Source: Persicitalea sp963716085
GTDB taxonomy: Bacteria > Bacteroidota > Bacteroidia > Cytophagales > Spirosomataceae
Direction: 5' to 3'
NCBI GenBank assembly: GCA_963716085.1
Contig: OY970288.1
Location: 5,518,001 to 5,582,000, forward strand
DNA: 64,000 nt
In this document: positions 49,105-58,185 of the stretch, piece by piece
Numbering within the stretch: the stretch's first letter is position 1
Layout of the letters: each line of letters begins with the position of its first letter
Notes under the pieces: generated by a model
What the model saw: only the letters and a program-made list of their open reading frames with translations
What the model was told of the DNA's origin: nothing
The model's database searches: none
Program-made: the position numbers and the translations under genes

Positions 49105-49718
49105 CCCCATTCACCTTCACCCGCTTACAGTACACTTCGGGCGACTGGGACACCGATCAGCGGATGCCCTCCAACATCCTGCATTCGCTGGTGGAGTACA
49201 CCACGCTGCCCGTGGAGGAAAAGGAGAAAGTCGTGAAGTTGGGCAGCCCGGAGATTTTCAAAAGCCCGTTTTGCTACTTGAGCGGTCACAAGCTGGTGGA
49301 GTTTTCGTCGGTGGAACGGGCGTCGTTCAAGCAGTACGTATCCAATGGCGGCTTCGTGTTCGTGGACGACTGCAACCACGACATCGACGGCCTGTTTGCC
49401 AAATCGTTCGAGCAGGAAATGGAGCGTACTTTTGGGCCGAAAGCTTTACAGAAAATTCCGAACGACCACCCGATTTATAATAATTTCTTTCAATTTAAAG
49501 ATGGCCCGCCCACGACTTCATTCGAGCTGAACGGCTGGGGCGACGACCTTGTGCACGATTATCTGAAAGCCATTACGGTCAAGGGCCGCATCGGCGTGCT
49601 ATACAGCAATAAGGACTACGGCTGTGAGTGGGACTACGATTTTCGGAATAAGCGCTTCCTGGCTGAGGACAACACCAAGTTCGGAGTCAATATCATTATG
49701 TATGCCTTGTCGGCTTGA
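49101..49718 (+). CDS. DUF4159 domain protein
   Basis: A 205-residue protein of DUF4159: FTFTRLQYTSGDWDTDQRMPSN, LSGHKLVEFSSVERASFKQYVSNGGFVFVDDCNHD, PNDHPIYNNFFQF, GRIGVLYSNKDYGCEWDYD. The fold resembles a glutamine-amidotransferase-like/ThuA-type alpha/beta fold; the function is unknown. Members are often near MoxR AAA and DUF58 genes; none is in this window. Here it is coupled to Uma2. No signal peptide is seen, so it is probably cytoplasmic. Confidence 0.88.
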   Translation: MTPFTFTRLQYTSGDWDTDQRMPSNILHSLVEYTTLPVEEKEKVVKLGSPEIFKSPFCYLSGHKLVEFSSVERASFKQYVSNGGFVFVDDCNHDIDGLFAKSFEQEMERTFGPKALQKIPNDHPIYNNFFQFKDGPPTTSFELNGWGDDLVHDYLKAITVKGRIGVLYSNKDYGCEWDYDFRNKRFLAEDNTKFGVNIIMYALSA

Positions 49719-49769
49719 AAATGGCACGACTATTTAGCTCGTTCCTCTATCTAAAAAATAACAGGAACT

Positions 49770-50516
49770 ATGTGCTACCACGCCTCACTCGACCAAGAAC
49801 AGCCTGCGCTTGAAGCCCGTTACGAAGCATCGTTAAAAGCGGAAGAAAGCTGGGAACCCGTCATTCACGCCAATGCTTACGCCGTACCGGCCTGGCCCGT
49901 CGTGACGGTACAGGAGCCGAAAGTCCTAACGCCGCTGGCTTGGGGCATGATCCCGCACTGGGTCAAAACAGAGAAAGACGCCAAAAAACTGCGGACGATG
50001 ACGATCAACTGCCGCTACGAGACCATGTTCGACAAGCCGTCGTTCCGGGCGGCGGCGGGCGCGGGGCAACGCTGCCTGATTCCAGTCACGGGTTTTTTCG
50101 AATGGCATACCAAGGGTAAAAAGAAGTACCCTTTTTACATCCATCCGGCAAAGGCCGAGATCGTCAGCATCGCCGGGATATGGGACGAGTGGGCCGATCC
50201 CGAAACGGGTGAAGTGCGCGTGACCTACTCCATGCTAACGCGACCCGCCAACGAGTTGATGGCTAAAATCCACAACAACAAGAAGCGAATGCCCTGCCTG
50301 CTTACCGAGGAATTGGAAGGGGCCTATTTACAAGAATCGCTGAAAAGCGAAGAGGTGCTGGAACTGCTGAATGAACCTTACCCAGCGGAAAAGCTGAGCG
50401 CCTATACCATCAGCAAACAGATCACCTCCCGCACCGAGCCGACGAACGTGCCGGAGGTATTGGAGCCGTTCGCCTATCCCGATCTGCGGGAATTGGACTT
50501 ACCTACTGGCGATTAA
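49770..50516 (+). CDS. yedK: SOS response-associated peptidase, HMCES/YedK
   Basis: A 248-residue SRAP protein. The catalytic Cys is residue 2 (CYHASL), exposed after Met removal. Other conserved residues: NAYAVPAWPVVT, WGMIPHWVK, TINCRYETM (Asn/Arg), LIPVTGFFEWHTKGKKKYPFYIHP (Glu), and TRPANELMAKIHNNKKRMP (His). HMCES/YedK covalently traps abasic sites in single-stranded DNA through a Cys thiazolidine link. Its last 18 bases overlap the convergent dsbD gene. No LexA-type box was looked for successfully upstream. Confidence 0.93.
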   Translation: MCYHASLDQEQPALEARYEASLKAEESWEPVIHANAYAVPAWPVVTVQEPKVLTPLAWGMIPHWVKTEKDAKKLRTMTINCRYETMFDKPSFRAAAGAGQRCLIPVTGFFEWHTKGKKKYPFYIHPAKAEIVSIAGIWDEWADPETGEVRVTYSMLTRPANELMAKIHNNKKRMPCLLTEELEGAYLQESLKSEEVLELLNEPYPAEKLSAYTISKQITSRTEPTNVPEVLEPFAYPDLRELDLPTGD

Positions 50517-52625
50517 ATTCTTCCCGCTGTCCAGAAACGCCGCAAAGTTTCCGGGGTCCAAGTCGTAGTTGATCGGAGCCACGAGCAAATTCCCCTTGCC
50601 GTCCACGAGGCAGTAGTGCGGCTGGGCGTTGTTGTTGTACTTTCTGATCTGTAGATCGGCGTTCTGAGCACCGATGGTTTTCTTCACGCGCTGGTCGTAG
50701 GGCGAGGTGTACCACTGGCTTTCGGGCAGTTCGGTTTTATCATCCACGTAGAGGGCGACGATCACGTAATCCTCGCGCAGCCGTTGCAGCACCGCCGGGT
50801 CGGACCACACGCGGGCCTCCATTTCGCGGCAGTTGACGCAGCCGTGACCCGTGAAGTCGATGAAAACGGGCTTGTTCACTTTTTTGGAATAAGCCAGCGC
50901 CTGCTCGTAGTCGAAGAAACCCTCCAAATCGTGGGGCAGATCGAAGAGGTCGGCGTATTTGGGTACTTCGGTCAGCGTTGATACGGGGCCAACCGCCGAT
51001 TGCTGGCTACTGAGGTCGAAGTCGTGCGTGGCCTGCGGCGGCAGGTAGCCCGCCAGCGCTTTCAGCGGTGCGCCCCACATGCCAGGGATCATGTATACGA
51101 CGAAGGCAAAAGTCACGATCGCCAGCAGGATGCGCGGCACACTGACGATCTCGGTGGGTGAATCGTGCGGCGTGCGGATTTTTCCTAATAAATAAGACCC
51201 TAACATGGCAAAAATTACGATCCAGAACGCCAGATACACTTCCCGATCCAGTAGCCGCCAGTGATAAACCTGATCGGCGATGCTGAGGAATTTGAGCGCC
51301 AGCGCCAGTTCCAGAAAGCCCAACACTACCTTCACCGTATTGAGCCAGCCGCCCGACTTAGGCAGACTTTTCAGCCACTGAGGAAAGAGCGCAAACAGCG
51401 TAAAAGGAATGGCAAAGGCCGACGAGAACGCCACCATACCCACAATGGGCTTCACCACCTCGCCGCCTGCCGACGCCACCAGCAAACTACCCACGATCGG
51501 GCCCGTGCAGGAAAACGAGACCAATACCAGCGTGAAGGCCATGAAAAATACGCCCAACATCCCCCCCTGATCGGCCTTCTCGTCCATTTTATTGACGAAA
51601 GAACTCGGCAGCACGATCTCGAATAAGCCTAGAAACGATAGCCCAAACAAGAAAAATATCGCAAAAAACAGCAGATTTGGCAGCCAATGGGTACTCAGGA
51701 AATTGGCAAAGGCAGGGCCGTTGAGTCGTGAGACAACGGTACCGATGAGCGTGTATATCAAGACAATCGACAAGCCATAAATCAGCGCCTTCGTTTTTCC
51801 GTCTTTCTGTTTGGTAAAAAAACTGACCGTCATCGGGATGATGGGGAACACGCAGGGCGTTAGTAACGCGACCAGGCCTGCCAGAAAAGCGGCCAGAGCG
51901 AAGGCCCAAAGGGAGCCATCGTCGGTCGAAGAATTGCTTCCGGCATAAAGTGCAGGACTTGCTTCCGTATCTGGTGAGTTGGCAGAGGTACTGGAAACGA
52001 TTGCTGACGAATCCTCGCGCGATTCCTGGATGGTTTCGGAGGAAGTCTGCCCGGCCAATGGATCGCTGGAAACCGGGGAAGCAGCCGCTTCTGTCGGAAT
52101 AGTTTTTGCCGCCGCCTCTTCTTTCGGCTCCTCTTTTTTCGCTGCCGCCGGAGCCACTTTTAAGCCCGTGAACGTAAAGTCGTCATTACCCAGTACGCAC
52201 AAGCCCGTTACATTGGAGCAGGTTTGGTAGGTAGCAGCGGCTTTGATCGTCGGGTTTTCCTGCAAAATCAGCACGGTCTGCCGGAATTCGCCTTTACCTT
52301 CAAAATAAGTCACTTCTCCGTCCCAAATCTTCTCGTATTTTTTCTTGGGCTTCACGGGTTGCAAGCCCCCCATTTTTTTGAAAGAAGCATTTGGTGTGAG
52401 CGTGATCTCGGTCAGCATCGGCCCCAGGTCGGCGTCAAAATCCGACGAATACATGTACCAGCCCGGATCGATGGTAGCTTTGAATACCAAATCCACCGTT
52501 TCGCCGACCCTTACGTCTTTTTTAGAAAAAGTGTGCGTCCAGGTGGCGTGGCGCTGGACTTGCGCAGAAGCAAGGTGACAAAGAAGCAGAAAAGCCGCGC
52601 CCAGGGCAGCAGTCATTTTATTCAT
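50499..52625 (-). CDS. dsbD: Protein-disulfide reductase DsbD
   Basis: A 708-residue inner-membrane electron-transfer protein. Signal peptide (AALGAAFLLLCHLASA), N-terminal periplasmic domain (about 25-155) with Cys in TYQTCSNVTGLCVLG, a Ser/Glu-rich linker (about 165-225), eight TM segments (about 235-520) with the CF-type Cys motif LLTPCVFPIIPMTVSFF and SFSCTGPIVGSLLV, and a C-terminal thioredoxin domain with GHGCVNCREMEA (CVNC). It moves electrons from cytoplasmic thioredoxin to periplasmic thiol proteins such as the TlpA-like protein in this window. A minus-strand TACTTTTG lies at 52653-52660. Confidence 0.93.
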   Translation of the reverse strand: MNKMTAALGAAFLLLCHLASAQVQRHATWTHTFSKKDVRVGETVDLVFKATIDPGWYMYSSDFDADLGPMLTEITLTPNASFKKMGGLQPVKPKKKYEKIWDGEVTYFEGKGEFRQTVLILQENPTIKAAATYQTCSNVTGLCVLGNDDFTFTGLKVAPAAAKKEEPKEEAAAKTIPTEAAASPVSSDPLAGQTSSETIQESREDSSAIVSSTSANSPDTEASPALYAGSNSSTDDGSLWAFALAAFLAGLVALLTPCVFPIIPMTVSFFTKQKDGKTKALIYGLSIVLIYTLIGTVVSRLNGPAFANFLSTHWLPNLLFFAIFFLFGLSFLGLFEIVLPSSFVNKMDEKADQGGMLGVFFMAFTLVLVSFSCTGPIVGSLLVASAGGEVVKPIVGMVAFSSAFAIPFTLFALFPQWLKSLPKSGGWLNTVKVVLGFLELALALKFLSIADQVYHWRLLDREVYLAFWIVIFAMLGSYLLGKIRTPHDSPTEIVSVPRILLAIVTFAFVVYMIPGMWGAPLKALAGYLPPQATHDFDLSSQQSAVGPVSTLTEVPKYADLFDLPHDLEGFFDYEQALAYSKKVNKPVFIDFTGHGCVNCREMEARVWSDPAVLQRLREDYVIVALYVDDKTELPESQWYTSPYDQRVKKTIGAQNADLQIRKYNNNAQPHYCLVDGKGNLLVAPINYDLDPGNFAAFLDSGKNLIASR

Positions 52626-52852
52626 GGGGAAGCATGTTGTTTCGAGCTAACGCAAAAGTACACTGCTTCTTCACGAAGCCGCACGTTTTGTATAGGTTAG
52701 CAAACAAATTAGATTCAGAAAGATTCGCTACGCCTGCTCTCCACCTTTAGGCCCGTAAAAAATCACCCAGGTACCGAAGTCCGCCGTGAAGGCGAAGGGT
52801 AGATTGTTAAAGCTTCACGGGCTGATTGTAAGGTGATTTCCATGGGCGAGAA
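52626..52852. other. Spacer without a gene
   Basis: No gene seen between the dsbD start and the hydrolase stop. It carries the dsbD -7 element near its left end (52653-52660). Confidence 0.4.
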
Positions 52853-53860
52853 TTATTGGATAGGCTCTACGGCCTTCATTTTCAGGATTTTTTCAAAAAA
52901 CGCTTCCGTCGCCTTTCTCACTCCTGGAATATCCTTCGACGTAAAGTGCGAGGCAATCACGTGTTCGCCGCTGTTGGGAAAGGCGCGTTCCATTTTCAGG
53001 GCATCGGGGGTACCCAGCAGCGGGAACATTTTCTGCATCTCGGCCACCGAAACTACCTGATCCTGCTCATCCTCGTTTTTATAATAATAACCCAGGAACA
53101 CGGGCATCTTGATTTTTTCGTACACCTCCGGCTTCGACACCGCGTCCATCGTCCGCTGCAAAGTCATCAGGCCGTTGGAATGATAGCTGGTCAGCCAGTA
53201 CTTGTCCCGCCCCGAAGTGCCATAGTCAGACACATTATGTTCACCAATCGCAGCATTCAGAATCTGCTGCCCCCAGGGCTTGGTAGCCAGCGAAAGCGCA
53301 GGATTGGCCACCGCCATGCAAGGCGAATACAGTACGATTCCCTTGATTTCGGGGTTTGTGGCCGCCAAATATACCGTCAGCAGTCCGCCCGCCGACGTAC
53401 CGATTACGATCACGCTGTCGCCGATGGCTTTCCCTATAGCCAGGGCGCGCTTGGCTCCGGCTACGAAGTTTTCGGGCGTGAGATCGTCGAAGGCGTCGGG
53501 GTCGCCGATGCCCGCGTCGTGCAGCCGCGCGAGGTAGAGGTTGGTGCCGTAGCGCTTGGCCAATTCACGGTGAATCGGGTCGCCCTCGGCCTGACTTGCG
53601 CCGAAGCCGTGGATATAGACGATGCTGTAAGGCGTTTTCTGGTGGATCGAATCGGCCCAGACAATGCGAGCCTCGTTGTCCTCTTTCAAGTCGGCTATCG
53701 CCGACTCGGAGCGTTCGATGTCGGCTTCGAGTTCAGTCAAATTTTGGGTGACCGTCGGCAGGGCAGGATCGAGCGAGGCGTCGGGAACGTCGGGACCCAC
53801 CGCGTAGCCGATGGCGAGCAAGCCAACGAGGCCAGTTGTCCAGAGAAGAAGTTTTTTCAT
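52853..53860 (-). CDS. Alpha/beta hydrolase, exported
   Basis: About 335 residues from the ATG at 53860, which begins a signal peptide or single anchor (KKLLLWTTGLVGLLAIGYAVG). A longer frame from 54010 would precede it with spacer-derived sequence. Hydrolase core: SIVYIHGFGASQAEGDPIHREL, nucleophile elbow VIVIGTSAGGLLTV, YSPCMAVANPALSL, VFLGYYYKNEDEQDQVVS (acid), SGEHVIASHF (His). Looks like a periplasmic or membrane-anchored esterase/lipase. No lipase-specific features. It lies downstream of the big dehydrogenase on the same strand; the gap is about 80 bases, so an operon is possible. Confidence 0.83.
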   Translation of the reverse strand: MKKLLLWTTGLVGLLAIGYAVGPDVPDASLDPALPTVTQNLTELEADIERSESAIADLKEDNEARIVWADSIHQKTPYSIVYIHGFGASQAEGDPIHRELAKRYGTNLYLARLHDAGIGDPDAFDDLTPENFVAGAKRALAIGKAIGDSVIVIGTSAGGLLTVYLAATNPEIKGIVLYSPCMAVANPALSLATKPWGQQILNAAIGEHNVSDYGTSGRDKYWLTSYHSNGLMTLQRTMDAVSKPEVYEKIKMPVFLGYYYKNEDEQDQVVSVAEMQKMFPLLGTPDALKMERAFPNSGEHVIASHFTSKDIPGVRKATEAFFEKILKMKAVEPIQ

Positions 53861-53943
53861 TCCAGTAGTGGATTTTTGAGGGGTTCGAGTCCGAAAGTTA
53901 CCGCTTTTCAGGTGAACCTCCTGGCGGCCCCCCTGAAATTTCA

Positions 53944-56900
53944 TCAGGGCGTTTTGCCCGCCACTTTCATCACCCCGTTCATCAGCCGCCAATGGCCGGG
54001 AAAGGTACACACGTAGGGGTAATCGCCCGGCGTGGCCGGGGCGGTGAATTTCAGGCGATAGGTTTGACCGGGATTTACCAGCGGTGTGGAAGCGATAACT
54101 TGCAGCATATCGGGTACGTAGTTTTTCTCGGCCCCGTCTTTGGCGGTAATCATCTTATCGGCGGCCGCTCCGATTATTTCCATCGACTCGGGCTTGCCAA
54201 TGACGACGTTGTGTTGCATGGCGTCGGGGTTTTCAAACACGATGACGACGGTTTTACCAGCGGTGACGGTGAAATTCGTTTTGTCGTACTTCATAGTTTC
54301 ACGAATGGCCTTGATGTGGATCACCTGCACGTCGGGGTCGTTATCTTCTGCGTCTTGCAGGCCGAAGGACTCCATGAATGCCGACATCTTGCCCGCCAGA
54401 TCCGACGAAATGTTCTGATTCAGACTAGCCAGTAGTTTCTGCGACGCCGGGGAAGCCGTTTCTTTCCGCTTGCCGTTCCAGCCGCTGAGGATGCCTTTGG
54501 TGACCGCAAATTTTCCGCCGGCATCCAGGGTTTGGGCGTTTCGGAGCATGGTCAGTACCGAGTCGGCGGCGGCGTAGGAGGCATAACTACGGGCAGCGCG
54601 CTCGAGGGCAAAGTCCGACATCTTTTGCGGACGGCGCACCTCGAAGGTTTTGCTGAACACATTGTTGCGCTCGTCGGCCTCATCCACATCATTTTCCTGG
54701 TCGATGGTCGCTGTGACGGTCACCCGCCCGGCCTGCTCGGCGGTGAAGCCGAAAGTAGCATTCCAGGGGCCGTTGTTGCCTTCGGAAAGTGCGATTTCTT
54801 CGCCCGCTGCCAGCCCTTTGTCCAGCTTGCGGCTGATGTAGTCCAGTTCCAGCCCGCTGCCACGCACGGCCACCGTCACCACGGGGATTTTCCCCCTGGA
54901 AATGGCCACTTTGCTTTGGTTGGCAATATGGAGCGTGACGCGCCCGTACTCGCGCACGAAAGGACTGACCGGATTGAGCGTGATGTCGGTGATGATCAAA
55001 TCTGCTTTCTCCTCAGCCATTTTCAAATCAGACCCAGAGCTTTGACCATGATTCATGCCCTCGTGATCCACTGGGGCCGCGCTGGCTGTGAAACTTGCCG
55101 AGGCAGAAGTTTTTGATTTGACAGCCACCCTTTTGGCAAGGTACTTTTGGCGCAGCGCGCCGTTGTGCGAATTCATCACTACCGCAAAGGCATCGGGCAA
55201 CCAGCGGTCGTCGGCTTCTTTGTACTCATCCAGCCGCGCCAGAACAGCGTTCTCCACGGTGGGGGTCAGCGGCGTTTCGGTGAAGGCCAGCAGTGTGTTC
55301 AGCACCACGAGCGGTTCTTGGTCGTGCAGGGCGTCCGCTTCGAGCAGCGCCTGAGCGGTGGCGGCATTTTTGGGCAGTACCTGAATAGCGTTCTTGCGTA
55401 CTGCCGCGCTCGGGTGGCGGAGGGCGGCCGTAGCGGCAGCCAGCACCGCAGGATCGCTCATGGCATTCAGTCCGTGCAATGTCCACAGGGCGTGGATGGC
55501 GGCGGGGTTCAGGCCGATGTCGTCTACCGAATTGTCCTTCACCAAAGCTACCAACTGCGGCACAGCATCTTTGTTGCCGCGCTCTACCAAGAGCCGCTGG
55601 GCATGCATCCGCCAGAGCATATTGCTGTTTTTTAGCGTAGCGACTAGTTGGGCCGGATCGTTTTTATTCAAAGAAATGGGCGTGTAGGCGGGAGCATCTT
55701 TCCAGCCGATGCGGTACAGCCGACCGTGCGTAAAGTCGCGCAAGTCAGTGTCGTAAGCGTTGCCTTCCCCGTTCTCGAAACCTTTGGGCGTCGGATTATG
55801 CTGGATAATGAAGCTGTACCAGTCGGCTACCCACACGGCCCCGTCGGGGCCGACCTCGGCGAATACGGGCGATACCCATTCGTCGGCCCCGGCCAGCAGG
55901 TTGAAGTCGGCAGCGTCGGCGTAGTCGGTGCCGCTTTTGACCATATTGTTTTGGTGTAAAACGTGGCCCGTCGGTTCGGAGACGAAGGATACTTGATTCC
56001 AGTATCTTTTCGGAAAAGCGCGGGCGGTGTAGAAACTCTGGCCTGCTGCCGCTGTGAAGCCGCCGAAAACGTCCACCTGCCGCACTTTGGGGGTAATGGG
56101 TTTCATATCCTTATGCGTGTCGGTGCTGCGACCGCCATTGTCCACGCGACTCTTGCCAAAGTACCGATTCGGAATGGCCATGTACCAGCCATGGGCGTTG
56201 TTGGCCGTAGAGCCGAAGAGGTCGCCCGCTTCGTTAAAGCCCAGCCCCCAGGTATTGTTGGAGGTGTTGGTCATCACCTCCATGTCGGAGCCGTCGGGCC
56301 GGAAACGGTAGAGCGCCTGGCCGAAGTTGAGGCTGTCTTTGTCCCCGAATTTTCCCTTGAAACCCGAGTACCCCACCGCGCCATAGACCCAGTTGTCGAA
56401 GCCGTAATGCAGGTTGGAAGGCCCGGCGTGGGTGTCGAAGGTACCGAAACCCGTGAAGAGAATTTTCTTCACGTCAGCCTTGTCGTCGCCGTCGGTATCC
56501 TGCAAAAACAGCATGTGCGGGGCTTGCGAGACAATGAGCCCGCCGTTCGCGAACACCAGGCCCGTCGGAATGCTCAACCCCTCGGCGAAGCGGGTGAATT
56601 GGTCGGCCTTGCCGTCGTTGTTGGTGTCTTCACAGATCAAGATGTAGTCGCTGCCGCCGCTGGCCTTGCGCTCATTGGGGTAGTCTTTGGTAATCAGGAC
56701 GAAAAGTCGGCCCCGCTCGTCCCAAGTCATGGCAATGGGGTGCATCACGTCCGGCTCGTGGGCAAAAATTTCCAGCGTGAAGTCCACGGGAATTTGAATA
56801 TGCTTCACCGACTCCTCGGGCGAGAGGGGCAATTGCTGCATTTGCGGGCCGGGGCGTTGCTCGTAGTTGGGCAGCTTGGCCTCGCGGTATTGCAATGGCT

Positions 56901-57339
56901 TGGGATTCAACGCGGCGAGTGACGCCCGCGCGTCGTCGCTTACCGCCCAGAGAATGGATTGCTCCATGAGTTGGAGAAATTCCGGCTGCTTCCAGGTACG
57001 ATCGTCGAGGCCGTAAGCCGGGGTGAACACGCGATTCCTTGTCGGGGTAGTTTGACTTGGCGAAAAGGTAAGGGAATCGCCGTATATCAGGAGCGCATCG
57101 TACTTGCCGAGCGTCTTCGGATTGAGGCAGGTTGCTTTGTCGGTGTAAGTAAAGTTGATGCCCTTGTTGCCCATCGCCTCCATCAAGAACGAGACAAATT
57201 CGATAGGTCGGTGCGCGCCGTTGTCGCCCAGGAAAAGGACTTCCAGACGGCGCGGCTTGGTGGGGTCGGCGTTGATCGTTTGGGCCGAGCACGGAGCAAA
57301 AGTGAAGGCTAGGGCGAGAAAAAACAGTGAGGTTCTCAT
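53944..57339 (-). CDS. PVC-type membrane-bound dehydrogenase with azurin-like C-terminus
   Basis: A 1131-residue secreted protein (signal peptide LFFLALAFTFAPCSAQ). Order: ThuA-like domain (about 25-150); six-bladed beta-propeller of the PVC-type dehydrogenase group (about 185-590: HPIAMTWDERGRLFVL, GLSIPTGLVFANGGLIVSQAP, HAGPSNLHYGFDNWVYGAVGYSG, NTWGLGFNEAGDLFGS, SPVFAEVGPDGAVWVADWYS); HEAT-like repeats (about 600-760); CARDB-like domain (about 790-900); helical part; and an azurin-like blue-copper domain (about 1000-1131) with ligands His in QHNVVIG and Cys/His/Met in VCTFPGHWRLM. No CxxCH heme motif is present. Probably oxidises a sugar or polyol and hands electrons to copper. Confidence 0.85.
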   Translation of the reverse strand: MRTSLFFLALAFTFAPCSAQTINADPTKPRRLEVLFLGDNGAHRPIEFVSFLMEAMGNKGINFTYTDKATCLNPKTLGKYDALLIYGDSLTFSPSQTTPTRNRVFTPAYGLDDRTWKQPEFLQLMEQSILWAVSDDARASLAALNPKPLQYREAKLPNYEQRPGPQMQQLPLSPEESVKHIQIPVDFTLEIFAHEPDVMHPIAMTWDERGRLFVLITKDYPNERKASGGSDYILICEDTNNDGKADQFTRFAEGLSIPTGLVFANGGLIVSQAPHMLFLQDTDGDDKADVKKILFTGFGTFDTHAGPSNLHYGFDNWVYGAVGYSGFKGKFGDKDSLNFGQALYRFRPDGSDMEVMTNTSNNTWGLGFNEAGDLFGSTANNAHGWYMAIPNRYFGKSRVDNGGRSTDTHKDMKPITPKVRQVDVFGGFTAAAGQSFYTARAFPKRYWNQVSFVSEPTGHVLHQNNMVKSGTDYADAADFNLLAGADEWVSPVFAEVGPDGAVWVADWYSFIIQHNPTPKGFENGEGNAYDTDLRDFTHGRLYRIGWKDAPAYTPISLNKNDPAQLVATLKNSNMLWRMHAQRLLVERGNKDAVPQLVALVKDNSVDDIGLNPAAIHALWTLHGLNAMSDPAVLAAATAALRHPSAAVRKNAIQVLPKNAATAQALLEADALHDQEPLVVLNTLLAFTETPLTPTVENAVLARLDEYKEADDRWLPDAFAVVMNSHNGALRQKYLAKRVAVKSKTSASASFTASAAPVDHEGMNHGQSSGSDLKMAEEKADLIITDITLNPVSPFVREYGRVTLHIANQSKVAISRGKIPVVTVAVRGSGLELDYISRKLDKGLAAGEEIALSEGNNGPWNATFGFTAEQAGRVTVTATIDQENDVDEADERNNVFSKTFEVRRPQKMSDFALERAARSYASYAAADSVLTMLRNAQTLDAGGKFAVTKGILSGWNGKRKETASPASQKLLASLNQNISSDLAGKMSAFMESFGLQDAEDNDPDVQVIHIKAIRETMKYDKTNFTVTAGKTVVIVFENPDAMQHNVVIGKPESMEIIGAAADKMITAKDGAEKNYVPDMLQVIASTPLVNPGQTYRLKFTAPATPGDYPYVCTFPGHWRLMNGVMKVAGKTP

Positions 57340-57427
57340 TTAGTGCTATTCTAACTTTTTTCCAGGAAAATCCATTCTACTGCGCAGATTCTCCTTCTTC
57401 AATACAAAACCAACGAAACAGGAAAAT

Positions 57428-58006
57428 CTAACGCTTCACCCCTACCACAACCCCCGTGGCCCAAGGTAGTTTCGTGACAAGCAAATCGCTCCTCGACTCC
57501 AAATACTCCACAAAGTCGGCTGCCTTTTCGGCGTGACCTTCGGGCCAGTTTTCTTGTGGGAGCATATCGTCCACGATATAGAGGCCGCCGGGATTAAGCA
57601 TAGCCAGTACTTCGTCCAGCCGCAAGTATTTGCCGTGCCAGGTATCGGCGAAGATATAGTCGAATCGCTGCCCGGCGTTGGCTTGCACCCAAGCTTCGCC
57701 GTCAGCTTCAATGAGCGACAGGCGTTTGTCTTTGCCCAAAAACCGTTTGGCAATCGTCAGCAAAGCCGGATCATTGTCGAACGAAACCAACGTGGCATTC
57801 TGGTCCATACCGTCCAGAATCCAGGCCGTAGCCAGGCCCGATCCAGTGCCTAGTTCCAGAAATTTACCGCCCGGCTTAGTAGCGGCGAGGGTACGCAGCA
57901 GAACGCAGGTTTGCGCGTCGGAGGGCATAGTGAAGCCGCTGGCCTGGGTGGCCGCGTCGATTTTAGGGTAGGCGTCAGGAAGAGGTTGGTTAATTTTTTC
58001 GGTCAT
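57428..58006 (-). CDS. SAM-dependent O-methyltransferase
   Basis: About 192 residues from the ATG at 58006 (an alternative ATG lies at 58027). Class I methyltransferase with motif I FLELGTGSGLATAWILDG, acidic end of strand 2 (SFDNDPALL), and FDYIFADTWHGKYLRLDEVL then PGGLYIVDDML, as in catechol-like O-methyltransferases. The C-terminal strand TKLPWATGVVVGVKR is typical. Substrate unknown; cytoplasmic. Divergent from the GH-like gene. Confidence 0.85.
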   Translation of the reverse strand: MTEKINQPLPDAYPKIDAATQASGFTMPSDAQTCVLLRTLAATKPGGKFLELGTGSGLATAWILDGMDQNATLVSFDNDPALLTIAKRFLGKDKRLSLIEADGEAWVQANAGQRFDYIFADTWHGKYLRLDEVLAMLNPGGLYIVDDMLPQENWPEGHAEKAADFVEYLESRSDLLVTKLPWATGVVVGVKR

Positions 58007-58185
58007 CGCCAGGTTATTTTCGTGCAAAGTACACCTTTCTCTTTCTAGCGCGTTCCTGATCCAAAAAATGAAAACCCCACTTTATGTCTGCTTTCAAAAT
58101 CTTCCGCTACGTATTGCACCTTGATATCGACAATTCTTTTCAAGATAACAAGAAGAATGATTTCCCGCATGCCGAATTTAAAAAT

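Noticed and set aside
52856..54016. 386-codon plus-strand frame opposite the exported hydrolase
   Set aside because: Antisense of a gene with a clear catalytic Ser elbow and signal peptide.
55963..56922. 319-codon plus-strand frame opposite the azurin-fused dehydrogenase
   Set aside because: Antisense shadow in GC-rich coding sequence; no recognisable motif.
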